Source of the DNA: Pantoea sp. Lij88
Lineage (GTDB): Bacteria; Pseudomonadota; Gammaproteobacteria; Enterobacterales; Enterobacteriaceae
Length of the DNA stretch: 64,000 bases
Assembly: GCF_030062155.1 (NCBI RefSeq)
Contig: NZ_CP118269.1
Coordinates: 372,001 to 436,000 of the forward strand
Direction: 5' to 3'
Shown in pieces: positions 1-11,949 of the stretch. The position numbers were made by a program, and so were the translations under genes. Numbering within the stretch: the first letter of the stretch is position 1; every line of letters starts with the position of its first letter. The notes below the pieces were generated by a model. It did no database searches and was not told where the DNA came from. It saw only the letters and a program-made list of their open reading frames with translations.

Positions 1-1
1 G

Positions 2-439
2 CATGCCCTGCTCAACCACAGCGACTTACGCGTGGTGACCAACAACCTCAACGTCGCGATGCTGTTGATGGGCAAGCCCGATTTCCGGGTGATTATCGCA
101 GGCGGTGAAGTCCGGACCCGCGATGGTGCGGTGATGGGGGAAGCGACGCTCGACTTTATTTCTCAGTTCCGGCTCGATTACGGCATTCTGGGGATCAGCG
201 GCATCGACATGGATGGGTCGCTGCTGGAGTTCGACTATCACGAAGTCCGCACCAAGCGCGCCATCATCGAAAACTCACGCTGCGCGATGCTGGTGGTGGA
301 TCACTCGAAGTTTGGCCGCAACGCCATGGTTAACCTCGGCAACATGAGTCTGCTGGACTATCTCTACACCGACAAAATGCCGCCAGCCAGCGTCATGAAA
401 GTGATTGAGCAGCATGAGGTTCACCTCGAACTCTGCTGA
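2..439 (+). CDS. glpR: GlpR, glycerol-3-phosphate regulon repressor (5' end missing)
   Basis: This is the C-terminal 145 residues of a DeoR-family repressor; the N-terminal helix-turn-helix lies outside the window. The visible part is the sugar-phosphate sensing domain, with the family hallmarks of a VVTNNLNVA strand, a GILGISGID loop and a VVDHSKFGR segment near the C-terminus, ending HLELC. In E. coli GlpR binds glycerol-3-phosphate and represses glycerol and glycerol-3-phosphate genes. It is followed by a strong intrinsic terminator, so it does not run into malP. The neighbour is odd relative to E. coli, where malT and other genes lie between glpR and malP. Identification rests on strong recalled similarity over the whole visible length. 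Confidence 0.9.
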   Translation, partial: HALLNHSDLRVVTNNLNVAMLLMGKPDFRVIIAGGEVRTRDGAVMGEATLDFISQFRLDYGILGISGIDMDGSLLEFDYHEVRTKRAIIENSRCAMLVVDHSKFGRNAMVNLGNMSLLDYLYTDKMPPASVMKVIEQHEVHLELC

Positions 440-448
440 TTCCTGCGA

Positions 449-477
449 CGCCAGCCTCCCGGCTGGCGTTTTTCTTT
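449..477 (+). terminator. Intrinsic terminator after glpR
   Basis: An 8-bp perfect stem (CGCCAGCC / GGCTGGCG) with a TCCC loop is followed directly by TTTTTCTTT. It lies 10 bases after the glpR stop. Confidence 0.85.
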
Positions 478-594
478 GATTGTTGTCGCTTTTTCCCCCA
501 CTCACGTCTTAACTTAACGGTTGCTGGCACCCGGTTGCCAGCCCGTGCGCTTTCTATTTTTGCTTCACCTCATTGCGTAACAGAAGGGAGTGAT

Positions 595-3000
<2,406 letters not shown>

Positions 3001-3009
3001 GGAGCAGCA

Positions 3010-5091
3010 ATGAAGCAAAATGCACTTGATCAGGCCGCCCGTGACGCGGGAATTTCACTGGAATACATCAACGTCAACGGCGAGAAAGAGGCGATCAGCG
3101 ATGAGACGAAACGCGCGCTGCTGGCGGTGATGGACGATCCGCAGAGCGCCAAAAAATCACCGCTGCCGCCGGTCGCGGTGTTCAGCGGCAGTGGCAAGCG
3201 GCAGCTGACGCCTCAGGGCAGCGGCGTCTACAGCTGGCAGTTGCAGACCGAAAAGGGCAAATCGCTCAGCGGCGAATTAACTGCCGGGGAGCCTTTTACG
3301 CTGCCTGGCCCGCTGACGCAGGGTTATCACCAGCTGACGCTCAGCAAAGGGAAGAAAAGCTGGCAGACGCGGATTATCGTCGCGCCGCGCCGCTGCTATC
3401 TGCCGCCGGCGCTGGAAGCGGGAGAGAAACGCTGGGGCGCGCTGGTGCAGCTCTATACCGTGCGATCTGAACAGAACTGGGGCATTGGCGACTTCGGCGA
3501 CCTCGACCAGCTGCTGGTGCACCTGGCTAAGCGCGGCGGCGATTTCGTCGGGCTGAATCCGCTGCATGCGCTCTATCCCGCCAGCGCCGGTTTCGCCAGC
3601 CCGTACAGTCCGTCATCGCGCCGCTGGCTGAACGTAATTTATATCGACGTCAGTCAGGTGGCCGATTTTCAGCAAAGCGCGGCGGCGCAGAAGTGGTGGA
3701 AAAGCGCTAAAACGCAGAAGGCGCTGACTAAAGCACGTGAGGCGGAGCGGGTCGATTACGAGGCGGTGATGGCGCTCAAGCTCGCTGCGCTGCGGCACGC
3801 CTGGGCCCACTTCCAGGCGCGTGACAGCCAGAGCGAAGAGCATCACTCCTGGGCGGCCTTTGTGCGTGAAGGCGGCGACAGCCTGCGTTATCAGGCTGCC
3901 TACGACGGCATCCAGCTGGAGCGGCAGGCGGACAAGACGCAGCAGGGCGGCTGGCCTGCGTGGCCGGAAGCGTGGCGCAACAGCCAGTTGCCGGAGGTGC
4001 AGCAGTGGTGTGAACAGCATGAAGAGGAGATCGCTTTCTGGCAGTGGCTGCAATGGCTGGCGCAGCAGCAGTTCTCGGCCTGCTGGACGCACAGTCAGTC
4101 GCTGGGTATGAGCGTGGGTCTCTATCGCGATCTGGCGGTAGGGGTAGCGGAAGGCAGCGCGGAAACCTGGCACGATCCCGAGCTTTATCGCCTCAAGGCT
4201 TCAGTGGGCGCGCCGCCTGACCGTCTGGGGCCGCTGGGCCAGAACTGGGGCTTACCGCCGATGGACCCGCATGTGATGCAGGCGCGCGGCTATCAGCCGT
4301 TTATCGACATGCTGCGCGCTAACATGCGCGACTGCGGCGCGTTGCGCATCGACCATGTGATGTCCCTGCTGCGTCTGTGGTGGGTGCCTGCCGGGGAAAC
4401 GGCGGATAAAGGCGCCTATGTGGCCTATCCGGTTGACAATCTGCTGGGCATCCTGGCGCTGGAGAGTCACCGTCTGCGCTGCATGGTGATTGGCGAAGAC
4501 CTTGGCACCGTGCCTCAGGAAATCGTCAGCCTGCTGCGCAAAAGTGGCGTCTTTTCATGGAAGGTGCTCTGGTTTGAGCAGGAGAAAGATCAGCGCTATC
4601 GCGCGCCGCAGGACTATCCGCGTCAGTCAATCGCCAGCGCCAGTACCCATGATCTGCCGACGCTGACCGGTTTCTGGGAGCAGGGCGATCTGGCGCTGGG
4701 GGAGAAGCTGGGTCTCTATCCGGGCGATGCGGTGAAAGCGTTGCATCAGCAGCGCGCCGCGCAGAAGCAGGCGCTGCTGGATGCGCTGCATCAGGCGGGT
4801 GCCTTACCGGCACGCAGCCAGAAGAAGGCGGAGAAGCTGACCATGACGCCTGCGCTGAACCGGGCGATCCATCGCTTCCTGGCGGACACCGACAGTGCGC
4901 TGCTTGGGCTGCAACCTGAGGACTGGCTCGGTATGACCACGCCGGTCAACGTGCCGGGCACGGTGGATCAGTACCCTAACTGGCGACGCAAGCTGAGCAA
5001 AACGCTGGAGGAGATCTTTGCGGACAAGGAAGTGAATGCCCTGCTGAAGGTGGTCAGCGAGCAGCGTCAGTCAGGACAGAAAGGGAAGTAA
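3010..5091 (+). CDS. malQ: MalQ, 4-alpha-glucanotransferase (amylomaltase)
   Basis: A GH77 enzyme of 693 residues that transfers maltosyl and longer units between maltodextrins, feeding MalP with longer chains. The catalytic nucleophile Asp448 (LRIDHVMSLLRLWW) and acid/base Glu496 (VIGEDLGTVP) fall at the same positions I recall for E. coli MalQ. The start at 3010 has AAGGAG just upstream, overlapping the malP stop region. The gene is co-transcribed with malP and closed by a bidirectional hairpin before nfuA. The gntT transporter gene that follows in E. coli is absent. Confidence 0.96.
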   Translation: MKQNALDQAARDAGISLEYINVNGEKEAISDETKRALLAVMDDPQSAKKSPLPPVAVFSGSGKRQLTPQGSGVYSWQLQTEKGKSLSGELTAGEPFTLPGPLTQGYHQLTLSKGKKSWQTRIIVAPRRCYLPPALEAGEKRWGALVQLYTVRSEQNWGIGDFGDLDQLLVHLAKRGGDFVGLNPLHALYPASAGFASPYSPSSRRWLNVIYIDVSQVADFQQSAAAQKWWKSAKTQKALTKAREAERVDYEAVMALKLAALRHAWAHFQARDSQSEEHHSWAAFVREGGDSLRYQAAYDGIQLERQADKTQQGGWPAWPEAWRNSQLPEVQQWCEQHEEEIAFWQWLQWLAQQQFSACWTHSQSLGMSVGLYRDLAVGVAEGSAETWHDPELYRLKASVGAPPDRLGPLGQNWGLPPMDPHVMQARGYQPFIDMLRANMRDCGALRIDHVMSLLRLWWVPAGETADKGAYVAYPVDNLLGILALESHRLRCMVIGEDLGTVPQEIVSLLRKSGVFSWKVLWFEQEKDQRYRAPQDYPRQSIASASTHDLPTLTGFWEQGDLALGEKLGLYPGDAVKALHQQRAAQKQALLDALHQAGALPARSQKKAEKLTMTPALNRAIHRFLADTDSALLGLQPEDWLGMTTPVNVPGTVDQYPNWRRKLSKTLEEIFADKEVNALLKVVSEQRQSGQKGK

Positions 5092-5100
5092 GAAAGGGCT

Positions 5101-5137
5101 ATAAAAATAGCGCGGCAGTCAGGCTGCCGCGCTTTAT
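5101..5137. terminator. Bidirectional terminator between malQ and nfuA
   Basis: A 10-bp stem AGCGCGGCAG / CTGCCGCGCT (5109-5118 and 5124-5133) has A-rich sequence on its left and TTAT on its right. It can serve both converging genes, with the better U-run on the minus strand. Confidence 0.75.
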
Positions 5138-5139
5138 CA

Positions 5140-5715
5140 TCAGTAGAACGAGTGTTCGCCACGCTGATGCTCGGTAATATCCCGAACGCCTTTCAGTTCC
5201 GGGAAGGCAGCCAGCAGTTCTTTCTCAATACCATCTTTCAGGGTTACGTCGATCATCGAACAGCCGTTACAGCCGCCGCCAAACTGCAGAATGGCGTAGC
5301 CATCTTCGGTGATCTCCATCAGCGACACGCGACCGCCGTGGCCAGCCAGCTGTGGGTTGATCTGCGCCTGCAGCAGATATTCAACGCGCTCAACCATCGG
5401 CGCATCATCAGAGACTTTACGCATTTTGGCATTCGGCGCTTTCAGCGTCAGCTGAGAACCCAGATTGTCGGTGACGAAGTCGATTTCCGCGTCTTCCAGA
5501 TAAGGTTTGCTCAGTTCATCAACATACGCTGAGAGCTTCTCGAACTTCAGTTCGGTATCGGTGGCTTCAACGGCATCGGGCGGACAGTAAGAGACGCCAC
5601 ACTCGGCTGTTGGCGTACCCGGGTTAATCACGAATACGCGAATCTGGGTGCCATCTTCTTGTTTGGATAGCAGTTTAGAAAAATGTTCCTGGGCAGAGTC
5701 AGTAATTCGGATCAT
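5140..5715 (-). CDS. nfuA: NfuA, Fe-S cluster carrier protein
   Basis: A 191-residue protein with an N-terminal degenerate A-type domain (about 1-100) and a C-terminal Nfu domain. The Nfu domain carries the CxxC pair Cys149 and Cys152 (GGGCNGCSM), the positions used in E. coli NfuA to bind a [4Fe-4S] cluster at the dimer interface. It delivers clusters to apo-proteins under iron limitation or oxidative stress. The degenerate N-terminal half helps it recognise clients. Length and residue numbering match E. coli. It is transcribed alone on the minus strand, upstream neighbour gntX being 58 bases away in the same direction. Confidence 0.96.
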   Translation of the reverse strand: MIRITDSAQEHFSKLLSKQEDGTQIRVFVINPGTPTAECGVSYCPPDAVEATDTELKFEKLSAYVDELSKPYLEDAEIDFVTDNLGSQLTLKAPNAKMRKVSDDAPMVERVEYLLQAQINPQLAGHGGRVSLMEITEDGYAILQFGGGCNGCSMIDVTLKDGIEKELLAAFPELKGVRDITEHQRGEHSFY

Positions 5716-5773
5716 GTCGATTGCTCAATAGTTGACTAATTTAGTTGGTTATAATACGCCCATCAATGACGCT

Positions 5774-6454
5774 CTACAAGGTACGGCACAGGCACCAGAC
5801 CTGCACACTGGCGGCACCCTTCGCCAGTAACAGACGGCTGATTTCATCTACCGTACTGCCGGTCGTAATGACGTCATCCAGCAGGGCGATATGGCGTCCT
5901 TTAACCGCCATTTCAAGGCGGAAAGCACCGCGTAAGTTGGTACGGCGCTGCCGGGCACTGAGCTGATGCTGCAGTGCGCCCCTGCGCGTGCGGGAAAGCC
6001 CCTCACGCCATTCACATCCCAGCCAGTGCGCCAGCGGGGCAGCCAGCAATACCGTCTGATTGAAGCCGCGCTGCCAGCGTCGCCGCCGATGCAGCGGAAC
6101 CGGCAGCAGCAGATCGGGACGCGGCACCGTGCCACGCCGGTAAACATTCAGCCAGCTTAGCAAAAGCAGCCGCGCCAGCATCACCCTGAGTGCGGTTATG
6201 TGAGAAAACTTAAGCTGATTAACCCACTGGCTGAATGGCGGACAATAGTCATTCACGCAGACCAGCGCCTGCCACGCGGGCGGTTTAAGCTGACAGCGGC
6301 CACAGGCGACCTTTACTGAGCCTGCCGGTAAGCCGCAGCGCGGACAGAGCAACGGTAACGGCGGTAATTCGCGCAGGCAGTGGCTGCAGATGCCGTGCCG
6401 GGCGATCCGCAACGGCATCCGGCATAGCCAACACAGGGCGGGCATTGCTAGCAT
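5774..6454 (-). CDS. gntX: GntX, ComF-family phosphoribosyltransferase-like protein
   Basis: A 226-residue ComF-type protein. The N-terminal third holds four CxxC-like pairs (C8/C11, C23/C26, then CPRC and CGRC), expected to bind zinc. The C-terminal part has the phosphoribosyltransferase PRPP loop ALLDDVITTGST. In E. coli this gene (yhgH/gntX) has been linked to gluconate use and to growth on DNA, but its biochemical role is not settled. A strong ribosome site (AAGGAGGT) five bases upstream fixes the start. It is divergent from bioH with only 34 bases between the starts, so their promoters must overlap. Confidence 0.9.
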   Translation of the reverse strand: MLAMPALCWLCRMPLRIARHGICSHCLRELPPLPLLCPRCGLPAGSVKVACGRCQLKPPAWQALVCVNDYCPPFSQWVNQLKFSHITALRVMLARLLLLSWLNVYRRGTVPRPDLLLPVPLHRRRRWQRGFNQTVLLAAPLAHWLGCEWREGLSRTRRGALQHQLSARQRRTNLRGAFRLEMAVKGRHIALLDDVITTGSTVDEISRLLLAKGAASVQVWCLCRTL

Positions 6455-6488
6455 AGCGACCTCCTTATCAATTTCGGGATAGTAACTG

Positions 6489-7265
6489 ATGACGTCGCTC
6501 TACTGGCATACCTGCGGAGAAGGAAAACGCGATCTTGTGCTGCTGCACGGATGGGGACTGAATGCCGAAGTCTGGCAAAGTATTATTCCGCGACTCAGCC
6601 CGCACTATCGCCTGCATCTGGTCGATCTGCCCGGTTATGGACGCAGCCAGCATTCTGGCGCGCTGACGCTGGAGCAGATGGCTGAACAGATATTGCCGTT
6701 GCTGCCACCGCAGGCGATTGTGGTGGGCTGGTCACTGGGCGGACTGGTGGCGACCCAGCTGGCGCTGACCGCGCCAGAGAAGCTGGGAGCACTGATTACC
6801 GTTGCATCGTCACCCTGTTTCACCGCCACAGAGGGTTGGCCCGGCATTAAACCGGAGACGCTGCAGAACTTCCAGCAGATGCTCAGCAACGATTTTCAGC
6901 GCACGGTTGAACGCTTTCTGGCGCTGCAGACGCTGGGCACCGAAACGGCGCGTGCCGATGCACGGCAGCTGAAAGAGGTGGTGTTATCACAACCGATGCC
7001 GCAGGTGCCGGTACTGGAGGGCGGACTGGAGATTCTGCGCCAGGTCGATCTGCGCGATGCGTTACCGCAGATTACATTACCGTTCCTGCGGCTTTACGGG
7101 GCCTTAGATGGACTGGTGCCGCGCCGCATTGCTGCAGAGATAGATGAAAGGTTGCCAGCCTCACCGTCAGTGGTTATCGAAAAAGCCGCACACGCGCCTT
7201 TCATTTCCCATCCTGAGATCTTTTGTCAGCATATTGTTAATTTTATCAGTCAATTGCCGGGATAA
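6489..7265 (+). CDS. bioH: BioH, pimeloyl-[ACP] methyl ester carboxylesterase
   Basis: An alpha/beta hydrolase of 258 residues that removes the methyl group from pimeloyl-ACP methyl ester, closing the fatty-acid-like phase of biotin synthesis. The triad is visible as Ser82 (GWSLGG), Asp207 (YGALDGLVP) and His235 ([11 protein letters not shown]), the same numbering as E. coli BioH. It sits next to gntX as in E. coli. In E. coli the next genes are yhgG-feoBA; here they are replaced by the DUF1471 gene and ggaP. No clear terminator follows. Confidence 0.95.
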   Translation: MTSLYWHTCGEGKRDLVLLHGWGLNAEVWQSIIPRLSPHYRLHLVDLPGYGRSQHSGALTLEQMAEQILPLLPPQAIVVGWSLGGLVATQLALTAPEKLGALITVASSPCFTATEGWPGIKPETLQNFQQMLSNDFQRTVERFLALQTLGTETARADARQLKEVVLSQPMPQVPVLEGGLEILRQVDLRDALPQITLPFLRLYGALDGLVPRRIAAEIDERLPASPSVVIEKAAHAPFISHPEIFCQHIVNFISQLPG

Positions 7266-7435
7266 TCATGCTTTGAGCTGGCAAAATCTCAGACAGCAGT
7301 AATACTTCTCTCTGTAAGCAAGGCCGCTGCAATTTTATGTGATTAGTCACGGAAATGACTATGCCGTTCCATACTGCCTTACGCGTTTAGCTGCTGCTTA
7401 CATCTCACAATGGATCATGAATGAGGGTAAACATA

Positions 7436-7705
7436 ATGAAGGTTTTTAAATGGGTTGTGGCTTCAATGATGATGGGCGCGATTTCATTTTCTGCGATGGC
7501 AGCGAAAGAAGTCACCAAAGAAGAAGTTAAGACAATGAACCTGCAGAAGATTGGCACCGTTAACACCACGGCGGAAACCACCTCGCCAATGGATGCTAAA
7601 AAAGTGCTGTCTAAGCTCGCTGACGAAAAAGGCGGTAAATATTACCTGGTGATCGCCGGTCGCGAACACGGTAAATTCAGCGCAACGGCTGAAGTCTACA
7701 AGTAA
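7436..7705 (+). CDS. Small periplasmic YdgH/BhsA/McbA-like (DUF1471) protein
   Basis: An 89-residue protein with a Sec signal peptide (about residues 1-23, MKVFKWVVASMMMG and cleavage after AMAA) and one DUF1471 fold, recognised by the final KYYLVIAGREHGKFSATAEVYK-like strand pair and the preceding IGTV strand. Family members in E. coli (BhsA, McbA, YhcN) are small stress-induced envelope proteins affecting biofilm and stress tolerance; the role of this one is unknown. The start at 7436 is preferred over an upstream ATG at 7421 because it begins a proper signal peptide and GAGGG precedes it. Its stop codon abuts the stop codon of convergent ggaP with no base between. Confidence 0.8.
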   Translation: MKVFKWVVASMMMGAISFSAMAAKEVTKEEVKTMNLQKIGTVNTTAETTSPMDAKKVLSKLADEKGGKYYLVIAGREHGKFSATAEVYK

Positions 7706-9391
7706 TTAACGTAGCCACATGAACTGCCAGGCATCCAGCTTAACCGGCTGGGTGCCATCAACTTTCTCCCCGCTCACCACATCCTGCAACGTATGTGCCA
7801 CCGGCAGTTGTGTCTCCACTGACCGTCCACTGAGATTAAACACGCAAAGCACTCCCTCGCCGCTCTCCGCCTGATGACGGCTCAGCACCAGCACGGCATT
7901 TTCGCTGTCATACAGCGTCATCGGATTATCGGGATGGAACGCAGACTGGCGACGACGCAGCTGGATCAGCTGGCCGAGCCGCGTATAAATCTGCTGCCGC
8001 AGCCAGTCACCGCCCGCCAGCGCCGCCTCAATCTGCTGTAAATCATATTTCTGACGGTTGATCGCCCGGTTGTGTCCGGCGGCCCGTACGCCATCGTAAT
8101 GGTTACGGCCACCCAGAATGCTCTGGATATAGATGGCCGGCACGCCAGGGAAGACCAGCAGAATCGCATGGGCCAGTAAAAAGCGTTTCAGCCGCGTGGC
8201 GTCATCGTCGGCTTCGCGGTTCAGCGCATCCAGGAAGGCGACGTTGATTTCATAGGGGCTGGTGGTGCCGTCAGGATTGTTTTTATAGGAAACCAGCGCG
8301 CCTTCCAGCGCCAGATCGCGCACCAGTGCCACAATCTCTACTTCAGACAAAATGCCGCGCGCCGGATTAAGCCCGATGCCATCGTGTGACGCCAGGAAGT
8401 TGAAGAAGGTGGTGTCGTTGCTGCTGAGATCCAGCGAGCTGGCCCACTGCCGCAGCGCGCGTGCCGAGCCGGTGTGAATCGCATGCAGCACCAGCGGCGG
8501 CAGCGAAAACTGATACACCATCTGCGCTTCGTCATGCCCGTTGCCCAGATAGCTGATGTTGTCCTGATGCGGCACGTTGGTCTCGGTAATAATCACCGTG
8601 CCGGGTGCGACGTGATCGGCAATGGCGCGAAACAGCTTCACCAGCTGGTGGGTTTTTTCCAGATGAATACAGCGCGTACCTGGCGTTTTCCACATATAGC
8701 CAACCGCATCGAGGCGCACGTAGTCTGCGCCGCGTATCAGGTAGTCGAGCAGCACGTTCACCATGCGCAGCAGCACTTCAGGGTTAGCAAAGTTGAGGTC
8801 AATCTGGTCGGCGCTGAAGGTGGTCCAGATAAAGCGGGTATCGCCATCCGCCATCTTAAACGGTGTCAGCAGCGGCGAGGTTCGCGGGCGCGTGACGGCG
8901 CTGAGATCGGTGGCGGGCGGCATGCTGATAAAGAAATCGTCCCAGCCGGGATCCTGCGCCAGGAAGTGGCTGAACCAGGCGCTTTTTGCCGACATATGGT
9001 TGCAGACGAAGTCGAACATCAGCCGGGTTTCCTGATGCAGGCGCGCAACATCCTGCCAGTCGCCGCACACCGGATCGACCTGATGGTAATCCATCACCGA
9101 AAAGCCATCGTCGGACGACCAGGGGAAAAAGGGCAGCAGGTGAACCAGCGGAAAGGTGGATTGCAGGTGCTGCTGATAGAAGCGGGAAAAGGTGCTGAGC
9201 GTGGGTTTACCGGCTTCACGGAACTGATCGGCGTAGGTGATCAGCACCACATCCTGTTCATCCCAGTGGGCCTTACGCGGCAGCTTGATCGCCGCGCGGG
9301 CGGTGGCGATATCAGCCTGCAGGCGCGCAAAGGTCGCCTCCGGGAATGTGCCAGCATAAATCTTCTCAATCAGATCGGTGATCGTATCCAT
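7706..9391 (-). CDS. ggaP: Glucosylglycerate phosphorylase (GH13_18, sucrose phosphorylase family)
   Basis: A 561-residue GH13 phosphorylase that closely resembles my recollection of E. coli YcjM/GgaP (559 residues), including HLLPFFPWSSDDGFSV and FVCNHMSAKS. The expected nucleophile Asp228 (YVRLDAVGYMW), acid/base Glu270 (IITETNVPH) and third carboxylate Asp337 (LASHDGIGLN) are all present. The family reversibly phosphorolyses 2-O-alpha-glucosyl-glycerate to glucose-1-phosphate and glycerate. In E. coli it lies in the ycj cluster with a transporter and dehydrogenases; here it stands alone, with none of those partners nearby, in the slot used by feoABC in E. coli. Substrate could still be another glucoside such as sucrose. 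Confidence 0.85.
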   Translation of the reverse strand: MDTITDLIEKIYAGTFPEATFARLQADIATARAAIKLPRKAHWDEQDVVLITYADQFREAGKPTLSTFSRFYQQHLQSTFPLVHLLPFFPWSSDDGFSVMDYHQVDPVCGDWQDVARLHQETRLMFDFVCNHMSAKSAWFSHFLAQDPGWDDFFISMPPATDLSAVTRPRTSPLLTPFKMADGDTRFIWTTFSADQIDLNFANPEVLLRMVNVLLDYLIRGADYVRLDAVGYMWKTPGTRCIHLEKTHQLVKLFRAIADHVAPGTVIITETNVPHQDNISYLGNGHDEAQMVYQFSLPPLVLHAIHTGSARALRQWASSLDLSSNDTTFFNFLASHDGIGLNPARGILSEVEIVALVRDLALEGALVSYKNNPDGTTSPYEINVAFLDALNREADDDATRLKRFLLAHAILLVFPGVPAIYIQSILGGRNHYDGVRAAGHNRAINRQKYDLQQIEAALAGGDWLRQQIYTRLGQLIQLRRRQSAFHPDNPMTLYDSENAVLVLSRHQAESGEGVLCVFNLSGRSVETQLPVAHTLQDVVSGEKVDGTQPVKLDAWQFMWLR

Positions 9392-9490
9392 CGTGAATTG
9401 GGTGCCACAGCAGGTGTTGTTTTTATGACAGGCGTCTTTTTAGCGTAGCGCGATGATGGGGATTTTCAACCGGGGCGGAGGACGTGAAGA

Positions 9491-9510
9491 GGGGGCCAGA
9501 GGTGGCCCCC
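9491..9510 (-). terminator. Hairpin between tex and ggaP
   Basis: A perfect 8-bp GC-rich stem (GGGGGCCA / TGGCCCCC) with a 4-base loop lies just after the tex stop on the minus strand. No strong U-run follows, so it may be a weak terminator or a 3'-end protecting stem. Confidence 0.4.
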
Positions 9511-9518
9511 TGAAAAGC

Positions 9519-11846
9519 TTAGCGTTTTTTACCCAGAGCGGCGGCCAGTGCATCACTCATTGCACTGTTACCCGCGGATGCGCTGACCGGACGCGGACGA
9601 CCTTTACCGGCAGCCGGACGTTTCTCTTCGCGCGGCGCGGCGTTCTTCGCACCACCCCGTGCATTGCCTTCGCCTGGCTGCTCATCAAGACGCATGGTCA
9701 GGGCAATACGTTTGCGCTGGAGATCGACTTCCATCACTTTCACTTTGACGATATCGCCCGCTTTCACCACCTGATGCGGATCTTCCACGAAGCGATCGGA
9801 GAGCGAGGAGATATGCACCAGGCCATCCTGATGGACGCCGATATCCACAAACGCACCGAAGTTTGTGACGTTGGTGACGGCACCTTCGAGGATCATGCCC
9901 GGTGTCAGGTCGTTCAGCGTTTCGACACCTTCCGCGAACTGCGCAGTCTTAAACTCAGGGCGCGGATCGCGGCCCGGCTTCTCCAGCTCTTTCATGATGT
10001 CGGTGACGGTCGGCAGACCAAAACGTTCATCAATGAAATCGCGGGGGCTGAGGTTACGCAGGCTGCCAGAATTACCCATCAGATCGCTCAGCGCCTGCTC
10101 GGTGGCAGCCAGAATACGCTCGACGACCGGATAGGCTTCCGGGTGAACGGTCGAGGCATCCAGTGGGTTATCGCCGTGGTTGATGCGCAGGAAGCCCGCA
10201 CACTGCTCAAAGGCTTTTGGCCCAAGACGGCTCACTTTCAGTAACTGCTGGCGGTTCCGGAAGCGGCCATTCTCATCACGCCAGCCGACAATGTTCTGTG
10301 CCATCATGCGCGTCAGGCCCGCGACGCGGGTCAGCAGCGGCACTGAGGCGGTATTGAGGTCAACGCCGACGGCGTTCACGCAATCCTCCACCACGGCGTC
10401 GAGTTTCTTCGCCAGCTGGCTCTGACTGACGTCATGCTGATACTGACCGACACCAATCGATTTCGGATCGATTTTCACCAGCTCAGCCAGCGGATCCTGC
10501 AGACGGCGGGCGATTGATACCGCGCCACGCAGTGAAACATCGAGATCCGGGAACTCCAGCGCCGCCAGTTCAGAGGCCGAGTAGACGGAGGCGCCGGCTT
10601 CACTGACAATCACTTTCTGCGCCGTGACCTGCGGGAACTGCTGCTGCAGATCCAGGAAGAAGCGCTCGGTTTCACGTGAGGCCGTTCCGTTGCCAATCGC
10701 CACCAGTTCAACCTGATGCTTCATGCAGAGCGCGGCAACGGCGGCAGCGGCTTTGGCGGTCTGGCCGGTGTGCGGATAAACGGTATCGGTCGCCACGACT
10801 TTACCGGTGGCATCGACCACCGCCACTTTGACGCCGGTGCGCAGGCCGGGATCCAGACCCATGGTGGCGCGCATCCCCGCAGGAGCCGCCATCAGCAGAT
10901 CGTGCAGGTTGCGGGCAAAGACGTTGATCGCTTCATCTTCGGCGCGTTCGCGCACTGTGCCCATCAGCTCCGTTTCCAGATGCAGCATCACCTTGATGCG
11001 CCACGTCCAGCTGACTACCGCTTTACGCCAGCTGTCGGCCGGTGCGTTGTTCAGGCGCAGGTTCAGGTGTTCAGCAATCAGCGTTTCACCGTGGCTTTCA
11101 CGCGGCGCTTCATCAAACTGCGGATCGGCATTCAGCGAGAGTTGCAGCACGCCTTCGTTGCGGCCGCGCAGCATCGCCAGCGCACGGTGCGACGGTACGG
11201 TACTCAGTGCTTCGTGGTGATCGAAGTAGTCGCGGAACTTCGCGCCCGCTTCCTCTTTGCCTTCCACCACGCGTGACACCAGATGGGCATTTTTCCACAG
11301 GTAGTTACGGACTTTCGCCAGCAGTGCGGCATCTTCGGCGAAACGCTCCATCAGAATATAGCGGGCACCATCCAGTGCGGCACGGACGTCGGCGACGCCT
11401 TTGTCGGCATCGACATACTGCTCAGCAAGCTGCTCGGGGAGGTGAGACGGCTCCTGCCAGAGCGTGTCCGCCAGCGGTTCCAGACCGGCTTCAATAGCGA
11501 TCTGTCCACGCGTGCGGCGTTTCTGTTTGTAGGGCAGGTAGAGGTCTTCAAGCTCGGTTTTGCTGAGGGTGGTATTGATGGCGCGGGCGAGGTCGTCAGT
11601 GAGTTTTCCCTGATCGTCAATCGACTTCAGAATTGACTGGCGTCGCTCTTCAAGTTCACGCAGATAGCTGAGACGGGTTTCCAGCTGGCGCAGTTGGGTA
11701 TCATCCAGCCCGCCGGTGACCTCTTTACGATAGCGTGCGATAAACGGCACGGTATTCCCTTCATCTAACAGGCGAACGGCGGCGTCAACCTGCTCTGGTC
11801 GCGCCTGTAGCTCACTGGCAATTATCTGGCTCAGAACTTTCATCAT
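9519..11846 (-). CDS. tex: Tex, S1-domain RNA-binding transcription accessory protein
   Basis: A 775-residue Tex protein, matching the E. coli homologue YhgF along its length. The order is an N-terminal helical domain ([24 protein letters not shown] region), a YqgF/RNase H-like domain (about 325-450, [13 protein letters not shown]), tandem helix-hairpin-helix motifs (about 490-570) and a C-terminal S1 RNA-binding domain (about 645-720, [18 protein letters not shown]). A basic, low-complexity tail follows. Tex proteins are implicated in transcription and ribosome-associated processes. It lies downstream of greB as in E. coli, separated by 103 bases. Two adjacent ATGs (11846 and 11843) make the exact start uncertain by one residue. 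Confidence 0.95.
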   Translation of the reverse strand: MMKVLSQIIASELQARPEQVDAAVRLLDEGNTVPFIARYRKEVTGGLDDTQLRQLETRLSYLRELEERRQSILKSIDDQGKLTDDLARAINTTLSKTELEDLYLPYKQKRRTRGQIAIEAGLEPLADTLWQEPSHLPEQLAEQYVDADKGVADVRAALDGARYILMERFAEDAALLAKVRNYLWKNAHLVSRVVEGKEEAGAKFRDYFDHHEALSTVPSHRALAMLRGRNEGVLQLSLNADPQFDEAPRESHGETLIAEHLNLRLNNAPADSWRKAVVSWTWRIKVMLHLETELMGTVRERAEDEAINVFARNLHDLLMAAPAGMRATMGLDPGLRTGVKVAVVDATGKVVATDTVYPHTGQTAKAAAAVAALCMKHQVELVAIGNGTASRETERFFLDLQQQFPQVTAQKVIVSEAGASVYSASELAALEFPDLDVSLRGAVSIARRLQDPLAELVKIDPKSIGVGQYQHDVSQSQLAKKLDAVVEDCVNAVGVDLNTASVPLLTRVAGLTRMMAQNIVGWRDENGRFRNRQQLLKVSRLGPKAFEQCAGFLRINHGDNPLDASTVHPEAYPVVERILAATEQALSDLMGNSGSLRNLSPRDFIDERFGLPTVTDIMKELEKPGRDPRPEFKTAQFAEGVETLNDLTPGMILEGAVTNVTNFGAFVDIGVHQDGLVHISSLSDRFVEDPHQVVKAGDIVKVKVMEVDLQRKRIALTMRLDEQPGEGNARGGAKNAAPREEKRPAAGKGRPRPVSASAGNSAMSDALAAALGKKR

Positions 11847-11949
11847 CAGGACTGTCTTGCTTTCCGGGTTGAGAAATAGCCGACAGTTATACGGATTGAC
11901 GGTTAAAATTGCCAGAGACGCGGGCGGCTTTCAGCGATAATCTGAATCG

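Noticed and set aside
565..580. Possible MalT box near CCTCATTGCG upstream of malP
   Set aside because: It matches only about 7 of 10 positions and has no partner boxes in the expected array.
8474..9448. A 324-codon plus-strand frame opposite ggaP
   Set aside because: It is antisense to a phosphorylase with intact catalytic residues, and its translation looks like low-complexity shadow sequence.
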